Source: Caldithrix abyssi
GTDB taxonomy: Bacteria; Calditrichota; Calditrichia; Calditrichales; Calditrichaceae
DNA: 64,000 nucleotides
Direction of reading: 5' to 3'
Assembly (NCBI GenBank): GCA_011369465.1
Contig: DRQG01000034.1
Location: 82,765-146,764 of the forward strand
The first letter of the stretch is position 1, and the number at the start of each line of letters is the position of its first letter. The position numbers were made by a program, and so were the translations under genes. The notes below the pieces were generated by a model. That model searched no databases. It worked only from the letters and a program-made list of their open reading frames with translations, and was not told the origin of the DNA. Below, one piece after another: positions 33,401 through 41,056 of the stretch.

Positions 33401-34669
33401 GAACTGGCGGCCATAAAGGCTTCCGAAAAAAAATTACAATTTTATTGCCTCATAAAAAATGATATCCCCGATCTTCTTAAGGGTGATCCTCTACGCTTAA
33501 GACAAATATTGCTTAATTTGATATCCAACGCGATTAAATTTACGGAGAAAGGCGGTATATCCATTGAAGTGGCCAAAATTAAAGAAAACGATCAACGGGT
33601 TAAGCTGGCTTTTTCCGTCCATGATACGGGTATTGGCATACCGCCCGATGCCATAGGTAAGTTATTCCGATCCTTCTCCCAGGTAGATGGCTCCACTACA
33701 CGTAAGTACGGCGGTACCGGTTTGGGCCTGGCCATATCCAAAGAATTGGTAGATCTTATGGGCGGCACGATAAAGGTTAAAAGCGATGTCGGGAAAGGAT
33801 CTACATTTTGGATTATTCTGGAATTCGATAAACAGACTGAGATAGTGACTCCTTCATCCAGGCCAGATTTATCCGGGAAGCGGGCTTTGATCGCAAATCC
33901 TTATTCCGGAAATTTGGCCGTTCTGGAAGAATATCTGAATGATTTTAAGTGCCGGGTGCTCTCCACCCAGAGTTTGGCAGAAATGATGCTTTTTTTGGAG
34001 AAAGAGGAAGCGTTTGATTTTGTTTTTACCGATATCGAATTGCCCGGATTCAATGAAGCCATCCTGACTTCTCTTTCAAAATATAGCCTTAATAAACTTA
34101 TTCTAACCGCACCTGTGGGTACGATCAATCCTTACCAGGAGTTTGTAAATAAGGGAGCCTGTTCAAGTTTAACCCGACCGATAAAACGAACCGCCTTAAA
34201 ACAAATTTTAAATAATCAATATGCAGAAAAATCCGGAAATGATTTGGCAAACAAGGCAACGGTTCGTACAGATGAACCCGAACAAGAATACTCGATCTTA
34301 CTGGCCGAAGACAATTTAATTAATCAAAAATTGATCATCCGTTTGGTTGAAAAAATGGGCTATAAAATTCATGCCGTAGTAAATGGTAAGCTGGCGATCG
34401 AAGCGTTAAAAGAAGAATCGTACGATTTGGTTTTAATGGATTTACAAATGCCGGAGATGGATGGCATCAAAGCCGCCCAATATATCCGACAGAAAGATTC
34501 CGGTGTTATTAATCCGCAAATACCCATTGTAGCCCTTACGGCAAATATTCGTAAAGAAGACCGGGAAGCCTGCTTTGCTGCCGGAATGAATGATTTTTTA
34601 ACCAAACCAATCAAAATAGAAGAACTGAAAAATACCCTGCGCAAACATCTCTCATCCAACCCGAAATAA
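30491..34669 (+). CDS. Hybrid sensor histidine kinase of the two-component propeller family
   Basis: A 1392-residue one-protein phosphorelay. After a signal peptide (about 1-25), periplasmic two-component propeller repeats (about 30-690, recurring GFLWFGT / IWIGT motifs) and a Y_Y_Y domain (about 730-803) sense the ligand. A membrane segment (about 816-836) and coiled coil lead to HisKA with phospho-His896 (MSHEIRTPMNGVIG), an HATPase (NLISNAIKF, DTGIGIPP, GTGLGLAI), a degenerate receiver (about 1125-1240, Asp1181 kept but the N-terminal acidic pair missing), and a canonical receiver with Asp1317 (LMDLQMPEMDG, LTKP). Unlike Bacteroidetes HTCS proteins there is no AraC output domain, so signal must pass to another protein. 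Confidence 0.93.
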   Translation: MSKRLIFLLQIVVYCLFFLHTVSSKETSIRFDHLSTEDGLSSSTVFSIVQDQQGFLWFGTMHGLHKYDGYHIEVFKNDPNDSSSVSNNNSGNLFVDSKGFLWIGTWGDGLDKFDPVSGKKIKQYFHGAQDTNTISGNRVQSLFEDSQGYLWFGTYKDGLNRFNPQSGKFIHFKHQAGDPSSLSNNRIWSINEDQHGRIWLATSNGVNVYTPGSDGFKQFFHQPNNPESLSSNWSRVVYIDMYGGIWIGTQNGLNRYHPDTDTFTRYLYKPDAKNQYGWFTINSVLRSKTCGDSILWVGTTRGFIRLNVKTGNFIRYQYNKIDPNSLSANDVRDLYEDKSGIIWIATRGGGVNKFYPTPQSFNHYAPDVNNPNSLSSSRVWAIQPDYAKRGEEIVWIGTDYGLNRWDKTTNTFKHYFNNPNDPHSISNNEIWSIYRDEQGTIWLGSRSGLDRYNRKSDSFTRFDLRSKDASKHLGGISSINKVKSRPGYLWLTDYSRGLFVFNPETNELKQYLNDPKDSSSISHSEVWCVYEDGHGNVWIGTGDGLNLMDIPTGTFKRIPAMSAGQQNHFRVYAIHEDKNHYLWLATDNGLWRFHIKTKQFLQFSEKDGLPDQRIVGILEDSAHNLWLSTNKGLCRFNPETFQSKIYGTQHGLQSNEFLPGAYRKSPKGEFFFGGVNGFNIFFPDKLSENRHPPEVFITDLKIFNQSVRPSKNKNGILRKPLSVTRFLELPSRYNVFSLEFVALDFVAPKYNRYAYMLEGFDPDWIYTDATRRYVTYTNLDPGEYTFRVKASNSDQIWNEAGAVLGIVITPPFWKTWWFRITGILFAVLVGYVLYSTRIKYIKNQKALLKDLVEKRTSALQSEIQEHKKTEKQLQEAIQVASEANMLKSQFLANMSHEIRTPMNGVIGMIHLLKESGLNQEQKEYVSLLNRSANFLMEIINDILDFSKIEAGGMELENIDFKLGETIENICELAAIKASEKKLQFYCLIKNDIPDLLKGDPLRLRQILLNLISNAIKFTEKGGISIEVAKIKENDQRVKLAFSVHDTGIGIPPDAIGKLFRSFSQVDGSTTRKYGGTGLGLAISKELVDLMGGTIKVKSDVGKGSTFWIILEFDKQTEIVTPSSRPDLSGKRALIANPYSGNLAVLEEYLNDFKCRVLSTQSLAEMMLFLEKEEAFDFVFTDIELPGFNEAILTSLSKYSLNKLILTAPVGTINPYQEFVNKGACSSLTRPIKRTALKQILNNQYAEKSGNDLANKATVRTDEPEQEYSILLAEDNLINQKLIIRLVEKMGYKIHAVVNGKLAIEALKEESYDLVLMDLQMPEMDGIKAAQYIRQKDSGVINPQIPIVALTANIRKEDREACFAAGMNDFLTKPIKIEELKNTLRKHLSSNPK

Positions 34670-34786
34670 GCCTTTATCCCCTTTAAAATTAATAGCTTTT
34701 GTACTTAATAATTTTTATATTCCAATCGTTCGTTTACATTCACATTTCAGAATTTATTTTGATAATCAACAAGTAGGAGAACCGAA

Positions 34787-35140
34787 ATGATCCGTTTGTA
34801 CGGCGTTCCTTCCTGAGGCCAGATTCGCAAAAGCAGGTCGCTTTTTGAAGAAAAAGGAATTGAATACGAATTCGTCAACGTAAAAAAAACACCCGTTTCT
34901 ATGGAGCAACTACGGGAAATTGCCGGTCAATTGGGAGTATGGTCCATAACCAACAGCAAAGGCCCCACTTTTCGTAAATTAGGGCTTAAAGGCAAAGATT
35001 TAAGCGACGACGAATTACTGGAGTGGCTGCACAAGGAACAAGGGATGATCAAACGCCCTTTAATTGAAAAAGACGGCACATATTGGGTAGGCGAAAAGGG
35101 ATTTGATGAAGAGGCCATTCTTAATTTCATAAATAACTAA
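34787..35140 (+). CDS. ArsC/Spx-family protein, probable selenoprotein (UGA codon 10 = Sec)
   Basis: Starting at the ATG at 34787, preceded by TAGGAG, the frame reads MIRLYGVPS, then UGA (34814-34816), then GQIRKSRSLFEEKGIEYEF and on to TAA at 35140, 117 residues in all. This is the thioredoxin-like ArsC/YffB fold; the UGA falls exactly where the family has its catalytic Cys (pattern G-x-P-x-C then R), and KRPLIEKDG further on matches the conserved RPLI arginine. A fdhF-like stem-loop follows the UGA at the right distance. If Sec is inserted the enzyme is a selenocysteine-dependent thiol oxidoreductase, likely cytoplasmic. Gene callers will report only the 79-residue remainder from the ATG at 34901. 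GlgC lies 42 bases downstream. Confidence 0.85.
34817..34849 (+). promoter_or_regulatory. Candidate bacterial SECIS element
   Basis: Within the coding sequence right after the UGA, AAAAGC (34829-34834) pairs with GCUUUU (34840-34845) around the loop AGGUC. A lower helix UUC (34824-34826) with GAA (34847-34849) is separated by a small internal loop. The loop sequence and the 18-base distance from UGA to the loop are almost the same as in the E. coli fdhF element (GC-AGGUCU-GC, 17 bases), the site recognised by SelB. No Sec machinery gene lies in the window. Confidence 0.75.
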
Positions 35141-35181
35141 ACTTCTTAAATACATACTTACCATCCCTGACCGAGGTTAAC

Positions 35182-36459
35182 ATGGCACAATTAACCGCTG
35201 TTATTCTGGGTGGCGGAAGGGGAACACGGCTCGATCCTCTGACCCGTATGCGCGCTAAACCGGCCGTTCCCATCGGCGGTAAATTCCGTTTGATTGATAT
35301 TCCCATGAGTAATTGTCTGCACTCCGGAGTGCGAAACATTTTTATTTTGACCCAGTTTAATACCGAGTCACTCCACCGGCATATTTACAATACCTACCGT
35401 TTCGATCAGTTCAGCAAGGGGTTTGTGCGTATTCTGGCTGCCCAACAAACCAGCGATAACCAGGATTGGTATCAGGGTACGGCTGATGCGGTGCGTAAAA
35501 ACCTGCGTTTCCTCAAATCCGCCGATGAACATATTATCATTCTTTCGGGCGATCATTTATACCGAATGGATTACCGCAAATTTTTTCAACACCACCTGGA
35601 TACCAATGCGGATATTACCATTGCCGTTAAACCGATAAACCGGCAGGAAGCCTCCGAGTTCGGTATCCTTAAAGTGAACGGTGACTTTAGGATCACAGAC
35701 TTTGTGGAAAAACCAAAAGAAGATGACATTCTGGACGCCTATCAAACCGAACCAACCCTCTTCGAAAAATTTGAAATTGAAACGCATGGGAGAACACACC
35801 TGGCTTCCATGGGCATTTATATTTTCCGCAAAGAAGCTCTGTTTGATGTGCTGTCCGATAATACAAAAGAAGATTTCGGCAAAGAGGTCATTCCCGATAA
35901 TCTGAAAAACAAAAATGTGTACGCCTATTTTTTTGACGGGTATTGGGAAGATATCGGAACAATGAGGGCCTTTTTTGAAGCCCATTTCGAACTTACCCAG
36001 CCCGTGCCGCGCTTTAATTTTTATGACGAAGATTATCCCTTTTATACACACGCACGCTTTTTACCGGCATCCAAAATTTACAACTGCCAGATTAATCAGT
36101 CGCTTATTGCAGAAGGTTCCATTTTACTGGGTTCCATCATAGAGCATTCCGTAGTGGGCATTCGCGCATTCATCGATGAAGGAACCTACGTCCAGCGTTC
36201 TGTTATTATGGGTAATTCGTATTATGAGACCATCAAAGACCGCAATCGCAATAAAAACGAGCATGTGCCCAACCTGGGTATAGGCAATAATTGCATTATC
36301 CGTAACGCCATTATCGATATGGATTGTAAAATTGGCAACAATGTACAATTGATCAACAAGGATAACTTGCAAGACGCCGATACCGATCTGTATTCCATTC
36401 ATGACGGTATCATCATTATACCAAAAGGGACGGTCATACCGCCTTATACAATTATTTAA
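35182..36459 (+). CDS. glgC: Glucose-1-phosphate adenylyltransferase (ADP-glucose pyrophosphorylase)
   Basis: A 425-residue GlgC that makes ADP-glucose for glycogen synthesis. The N-terminal nucleotidyltransferase domain has GGGRGTRLDPLTRMRAKPAV (in part), the PIGGKFRLIDIPMSNC block, GTADAVRKN, GDHLYRMDY and FVEKP. The C-terminal left-handed beta-helix shows repeats near SIIEHSVVGIRA and NNCIIRNAIIDMDCKIG. The start ATG at 35182 is preceded by GAGG. No other glycogen gene is in the window. An M14 peptidase gene follows 25 bases after the stop. Confidence 0.94.
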   Translation: MAQLTAVILGGGRGTRLDPLTRMRAKPAVPIGGKFRLIDIPMSNCLHSGVRNIFILTQFNTESLHRHIYNTYRFDQFSKGFVRILAAQQTSDNQDWYQGTADAVRKNLRFLKSADEHIIILSGDHLYRMDYRKFFQHHLDTNADITIAVKPINRQEASEFGILKVNGDFRITDFVEKPKEDDILDAYQTEPTLFEKFEIETHGRTHLASMGIYIFRKEALFDVLSDNTKEDFGKEVIPDNLKNKNVYAYFFDGYWEDIGTMRAFFEAHFELTQPVPRFNFYDEDYPFYTHARFLPASKIYNCQINQSLIAEGSILLGSIIEHSVVGIRAFIDEGTYVQRSVIMGNSYYETIKDRNRNKNEHVPNLGIGNNCIIRNAIIDMDCKIGNNVQLINKDNLQDADTDLYSIHDGIIIIPKGTVIPPYTII

Positions 36460-36484
36460 CATTCTTCAGAAAGGGAATAGAAAG

Positions 36485-37282
36485 GTGCATTTCAATTTTA
36501 AAGGCTATTTGATCCTTATTGCCCTTATATTGCTTATCCTGGTTTATGAAATACTTATTCCCTACATTCGGCATACCCGGCTGCACTGGGATACAAAAGA
36601 ATTATATGGCCAGCTTTCCGGCAGTGTTTTACCCTGGCAGGTAATCGGCAAGTCCACCGAAGGCCGCGATATTTATGCACTGGAATTGCAATCCGGGCAG
36701 GACACGACAACCACCGTCATCTTCGGCGCTTTCCATGGTGATGAACAGACCGGATTCCATCTGGTTGTACAGCTGGCCGAAACCCTGTATGCCAAACCGA
36801 AGCTCATTCATTCGCGGGTGGTGCTTATTCCGGTTTTGAATCCGGACGGACTGCTCAAACGGAAACGCACCAACGCCAATGATGTGGATATCAACCGAAA
36901 CTTCCCTACCGATAACTGGACGCCGGTTTACGAGAAGGCCCGTTATCACCCCGGCCCCTCTCCCGGGTCCGAGGTGGAAACCCAGTTGGCTATGAAGATA
37001 ATAGACCGCTACCATCCGGCTAAAATCATTTCCATTCACGATGATCTGATGATGAATAACTACAACGGCCCGGCCAAAGAGCTGGCCGAAGAAATGGCTA
37101 AATACAACGGATATCCGGTTACCAGCGATGTGGGCTATCCGACGCCGGGTTCATTCGGTAATTTTGCCGGAGAAGAGCTGGGTATCCCTCTCATCACGCT
37201 TGAATTGCCCGATACAAATCCTGAAGACGCCTGGGAAGAAAACGGCCAGGCGCTGATCGCCGCTATAAATTTTAAGAGGTAG
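36485..37282 (+). CDS. M14 family zinc carboxypeptidase, membrane-anchored
   Basis: A 265-residue peptidase. The GTG at 36485, after AGAAAGGGA, is chosen because upstream starts would overlap glgC by almost 60 bases. Residues about 7-26 are a membrane anchor. The zinc site is His84/Glu87 (FHGDE) and His185 (SIHDD); Arg138 in INRNFP binds the substrate carboxylate and Glu240 (TLELPD) is the catalytic base. The short form resembles murein-peptide amidase MpaA-like enzymes that trim cell-wall peptides. Confidence 0.85.
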   Translation: MHFNFKGYLILIALILLILVYEILIPYIRHTRLHWDTKELYGQLSGSVLPWQVIGKSTEGRDIYALELQSGQDTTTTVIFGAFHGDEQTGFHLVVQLAETLYAKPKLIHSRVVLIPVLNPDGLLKRKRTNANDVDINRNFPTDNWTPVYEKARYHPGPSPGSEVETQLAMKIIDRYHPAKIISIHDDLMMNNYNGPAKELAEEMAKYNGYPVTSDVGYPTPGSFGNFAGEELGIPLITLELPDTNPEDAWEENGQALIAAINFKR

Positions 37283-37626
37283 GCACACTTCCGGGATTCA
37301 GAGGCTGTAAACTGTCATCCTTCGACCCCGACAGGTCGGGGCTCAGGATGACAAATGAGCGTCATAGTGAGCAGTCCCGTTGCAGGCGGGACATGTCGAA
37401 CCACGACGCGGATTCTGACGATACTTCACAGAAAGTTGTGTCATCCTTCGACATAGATCAGGACAATAGCTTAGCGTCATAGTGAGCCCGCCCGCCTCAG
37501 GCGGGCAAGTCGAACTATGACGCGGCAGTACATCAAATCCATAACAGGTATACTATCATCCTTCGACGGGGCTCATGATGACTGTCGACAAGCTCAGGAT
37601 ACGGTTTGGTAAGAGAAGGGCTTCTC
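37283..37626. repeat. Intergenic palindromic repeat cluster
   Basis: A gap of about 340 bases made almost wholly of repeat units. GTCATCCTTCGAC...CAGGATGAC at 37314-37352 contains a perfect inner hairpin CCCCGAC-AG-GTCGGGG. The second unit type, GCGTCATAGTGAGC...TCGAACCACGACGC, is at 37360-37411, and both occur again to 37587. The same unit types recur at 50228-50465 and, as an inverted long copy, at 60875-60990. They look like mobile intergenic palindromes; no gene is present. Confidence 0.8.
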
Positions 37627-39054
37627 TTACCAACGCATCGTTTTCGCCGTTTCCTGAATACGCTGCCAGGCTTTTTGCACATGTTCCCGGCTTAAATAGG
37701 TCTGGCCGAGCACCATGCGCAGAATATACTGTCCCCTCACCTTGGTATGCGTTAAATAGATTTTCCCGCTGGCATTCAGTTTTTGGTTGAGCTGCTGATT
37801 TAAGGCATTTAATGTTTCCCCTTCTTCCATCCCCTGTGGCCTGTACCGGAAACAGACTAAATTGACCGTGAGCGGGGCCATTATTTCAAATTCGGGATGC
37901 GCTTCTATTTGCTCTTTCAGCCCTTGTGCCAGTGAGAGATGAAAACGCAGTTTTTCACGAATGCCTTCCACACCGAAATTACGGATCACGAACCACAGTT
38001 TAAGCGCCCGGAATCGCCTTCCCAAAGCGATCCCCCAATCCCGGTAATCGTTTACCTTACCCTGCGACTGGGTTTTTAAGTATTCCGGAAGGATTTCAAA
38101 GGTCCGGATAAGCTGGCCTTTGTCCTTTACAAAATAAGCGGAACAATCAAAATTGGTGAACATCCACTTATGGGGATTAAACACAAAGCTGTCCACCATT
38201 TCCGCGCCTTCCATCATCCAGCGGTATTCGGGCAAAACCAGAGCCGTACCGGCGTGCGCCGCATCCACGTGCAGCCACAGATCGTATTTGCGGCATATTT
38301 CGGCCATTTCCTTTACCGGGTCAATGGCTGTGGTGCCGGTGGTGCCCAGCGTGGCAATGGCGCAGAGGGGTCGTTTACCCTCCGCCAGATCCTTTTCGAT
38401 AGCCTGTTGCAAAGCGTGCGGTTTCAGTCGTAGCGCATCATCCACATCCACCTTCACCAGATTCGCCCTGCCGATACCGGCAATCTTTACCGCCTTGTCA
38501 ATGGAAGAATGGGTTTCGGTAGAACAATAGACGCGGAAGTTTTCATAATTACCAAAGCCTTTTTCGTTAACCTGAAAATTGGAATATTTTTCCCGGGCCG
38601 AAAGGATGGCGATCAGCGTGGCCGCCGAAGCAGTATCATGTATGACCCCATGCCAGTCTGCGGGCAGCCCCATCATCTGCTTGAGCCATTCCATCATCAG
38701 CTCTTCCAGTTCGGCAGCTGCAGGCGAGGTTTCCCAGATCATACATTGTGCGCCCAGAGTGGCGGTCAGCATTTCCGCCAGTACGGAGGGGTAGCTGGCA
38801 TTAGCGTTAAAATACGCGAAAAAATTGGGGCTTTGCCAGTGCGTGATGCCCGGCAAAATAATCGACCGGAAATCACGCATAATATCCCCTGTCTCTTCGC
38901 CCTGTTGCGGGGGCTGCTGTGGCAATTTACGCATTACCTCACCGGGCTTCACTTGCGATTTGACGGGATAGGTTTCAATGTTTTCCAGATAATCGGCCAT
39001 CCAGTCCACAAACTCGTGGGCGGTTTGGCGAAACTCTTCGATATTCATAGCCAT
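37627..39054 (-). CDS. Pyridoxal-phosphate-dependent aromatic L-amino acid decarboxylase (group II)
   Basis: A 475-residue group II decarboxylase. Lys296 in FNPHKWM forms the PLP Schiff base; Asp264 and His267 (HVDAAHAG) bind the pyridine and carboxylate; ATLGTTGTTAIDP is the phosphate-side loop, and His182 (STETHSS) stacks on PLP. The N-terminal swapped segment with GITHWQSPNFFAYF is typical of the aromatic (DOPA/tyrosine/tryptophan) branch. It may produce an aromatic amine; no transporter is adjacent. Its ATG shares one base with the MscS stop (TAATG), so the two genes are coupled. Confidence 0.9.
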   Translation of the reverse strand: MAMNIEEFRQTAHEFVDWMADYLENIETYPVKSQVKPGEVMRKLPQQPPQQGEETGDIMRDFRSIILPGITHWQSPNFFAYFNANASYPSVLAEMLTATLGAQCMIWETSPAAAELEELMMEWLKQMMGLPADWHGVIHDTASAATLIAILSAREKYSNFQVNEKGFGNYENFRVYCSTETHSSIDKAVKIAGIGRANLVKVDVDDALRLKPHALQQAIEKDLAEGKRPLCAIATLGTTGTTAIDPVKEMAEICRKYDLWLHVDAAHAGTALVLPEYRWMMEGAEMVDSFVFNPHKWMFTNFDCSAYFVKDKGQLIRTFEILPEYLKTQSQGKVNDYRDWGIALGRRFRALKLWFVIRNFGVEGIREKLRFHLSLAQGLKEQIEAHPEFEIMAPLTVNLVCFRYRPQGMEEGETLNALNQQLNQKLNASGKIYLTHTKVRGQYILRMVLGQTYLSREHVQKAWQRIQETAKTMRW

Positions 39055-40277
39055 TATGCTTCTCCCCTAATTCTTCTAAAATCATTTCCGGTGGGGTTTT
39101 GGAAAATGCGTAAATCGAATTGGTGAATTACCGCCAGCAAATGATCAAAAATATCAGCCTGAATGGCCTCGTAATTTTTCCAGCGGATATCGTTGGTAAA
39201 CAAATAGATTTCTATGGGCAGGCCGTTGGGCCCCGGCGCCAGATGCCGCACCATCATGGTCAGATTTTTGTTTACTTTGGGATGGTTTTGAATATAGGCC
39301 TCGGCGTAGGCGCGAAAGGTCCCCAGGTTGGTCATGCGCCGGCCATTGACCACATCACTGGTATCGGCCTCGATGGAACGGTTGTATTTTTCGATTTCGG
39401 CCTTTTTTTGGCGCACATAGTCGCGGATTAAATAGATTCTCTCAAAGCGGCGGATCATTTCTTCATCACAAAATTTAACGCTGTTTTGATCGATATACAC
39501 AGCCCGTTTAATACGCCGTCCGCCCGCCTGCGTCATCCCGCGCCAGTTTTTATAGGCATCCTGCGTGAAGCGGTAGGTAGGAATAACGGTGATTGTTTTA
39601 TCCCAGTTTTGCACTTTTACCGTATGCAGAGCAATTTCAATCACATCCCCGTCGGCGCCGTATTGAGGCATCTCTATCCAGTCGCCCACATGCAGCAAAT
39701 CATAAGCGCTAATTTGGATTCCGGCCACAAAAGACAATATGGTATCCTTGAACACCAGCAGAATTACCGCGGTAAGCGCACCGATTCCGCTGAAAATAAC
39801 CCAGGGGGACTGTCCGGTCAACACGCCAATGGCATAAATGGTCCCAAAAATGTACATTATAATGGCCAGTACCTGAATATAACCTTTGATGGGGCGTTCA
39901 CGGGAAGCCGGCAAAGTTTCGTAGTAACTGTTTATCGCGTACATAAAAGCCACGGCACTGCGCAAAAGGATAAACACCAGCAGGATATGCCCCACCGTTG
40001 TAATGATTTCTTCCACGTCGGGGAAAAGGCTTGCCGCATTGATGAAGATAATCAACGGCACAAGGTAAACGAGGTATCGCAGGGCTTTGCTTTCGGTAAG
40101 ATAATCATCCAGTTTTGTTTTACTTTTGGCGGCAATTTTTTTAACAGGGATCAATACAATATGGTGGGTAATTTTATAAGCCAGCCAGGATACCAACAAA
40201 ATAACCGCAAACAAAGCTATCTCACCTATAAGGGGATAGGTATTAAACCACTGACGGATGGGTTCCAAAAATTCCAT
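39054..40277 (-). CDS. MscS-family mechanosensitive channel (YbdG-like)
   Basis: A 407-residue membrane protein with about five membrane segments, the pore-lining helix near ILSFVAGIQISAYDLLHVGDWIEMP (in part), and the cytoplasmic MscS beta-domain (VIEIALHTVKVQNWDKTITVIPT in part). A longer C-terminal tail with conserved RNFRTF-like features and the sequence PTYRFTQDAYKNWRGM places it nearer to YbdG/YnaI-like members than to MscS itself. It lets solutes leave under osmotic downshock. It is operonic with the decarboxylase. Confidence 0.9.
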   Translation of the reverse strand: MEFLEPIRQWFNTYPLIGEIALFAVILLVSWLAYKITHHIVLIPVKKIAAKSKTKLDDYLTESKALRYLVYLVPLIIFINAASLFPDVEEIITTVGHILLVFILLRSAVAFMYAINSYYETLPASRERPIKGYIQVLAIIMYIFGTIYAIGVLTGQSPWVIFSGIGALTAVILLVFKDTILSFVAGIQISAYDLLHVGDWIEMPQYGADGDVIEIALHTVKVQNWDKTITVIPTYRFTQDAYKNWRGMTQAGGRRIKRAVYIDQNSVKFCDEEMIRRFERIYLIRDYVRQKKAEIEKYNRSIEADTSDVVNGRRMTNLGTFRAYAEAYIQNHPKVNKNLTMMVRHLAPGPNGLPIEIYLFTNDIRWKNYEAIQADIFDHLLAVIHQFDLRIFQNPTGNDFRRIRGEA

Positions 40278-40301
40278 TACCTCTTCCTCATCAGGTTTTC
40301 T

Positions 40302-40997
40302 TTAGTGTGCAAATCCATTTTCGGGCAAAAGCAGATTATGGCGAATATGACCGTTTTCCAGATAGAACTCATCCACAGGGCCCAACGGTTGCAGCTGATG
40401 CTCGGAATGATAAATCAGAGCGCTGCCAAAGGGAAGCCCGATGGCCCGTGTCGGTTGACCGCTTTTGGCAAGCGTTCGTTTTAATTCCTGCCAGTCGCTT
40501 TTCTCCTGATGGGCGTCAATGCAAAAGGGCACCAGCCGCAGCGTATCGTAAAGTTCGATATGTTCGTTGTTCGTCGCCATACGTCCGCACAAACCCAATT
40601 GGATGGCCCCGGCAGAAACACCGATCAAAATACCGCCTTTTACATAGCGTTCCCGCAGTATATCCACTACACCGCTTTCTTTCATCCACAACCATCCTTT
40701 ACGGGTATCACCGCCGGAAAGTACAATAATTTGCGCCTTTTCCAGAAAGTTTTTATCCTCCGTAGAAAACGACTTTTGAATCATACGGCACTCTTCGACG
40801 GCATACGTTTCCATAGCCGAGGTAAAAATTTGATAATAGGCGGGGTTGTTATCATTGGAAACCCCGATATAGGCTGCCCGCAAAGCGGCACCGTCAAATA
40901 AGGGAAGCGTTTTGTCTAATAAATGCTCTCCGTGGTATGTTCTAAAAAGCGGTTGACTGTCCGCCAGAAGAAAAATCGGTTTTAAAGGTGCACCCAT
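40302..40997 (-). CDS. Peptidase S51 family (cyanophycinase/peptidase E-like)
   Basis: A 231-residue protein with the S51 nucleophile elbow: Ser128 in GVSAGA. LSGGDTRKGW upstream and AIGLPFGSALIYH downstream complete the family blocks. Members either hydrolyse Asp-X dipeptides (peptidase E) or cyanophycin; this one lacks cyanophycinase N-terminal features and no cyanophycin synthetase is nearby, so a peptidase is more likely. It precedes the MscS gene by 24 bases on the same strand. Confidence 0.82.
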   Translation of the reverse strand: MGAPLKPIFLLADSQPLFRTYHGEHLLDKTLPLFDGAALRAAYIGVSNDNNPAYYQIFTSAMETYAVEECRMIQKSFSTEDKNFLEKAQIIVLSGGDTRKGWLWMKESGVVDILRERYVKGGILIGVSAGAIQLGLCGRMATNNEHIELYDTLRLVPFCIDAHQEKSDWQELKRTLAKSGQPTRAIGLPFGSALIYHSEHQLQPLGPVDEFYLENGHIRHNLLLPENGFAH

Positions 40998-41056
40998 GTG
41001 TCTCGCAGTAAATGTTTTGGACCCGGTAATTCAATATTCCATTTGCCCGCTTTCCT

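Noticed and set aside
34814..34816. UGA codon as a plain nonsense mutation of an ArsC gene
   Set aside because: The position at the catalytic Cys together with the loop-matching stem-loop at the right distance fits Sec insertion better, though absence of Sec genes in the window leaves this open.
37283..37626. Possible insertion sequence
   Set aside because: No transposase frame is present; the DNA is explained by small palindrome units.
39486..40484. Long plus-strand open frame (332 codons)
   Set aside because: It is opposite the MscS and S51 genes; the residues show no family and the minus-strand genes explain the region.
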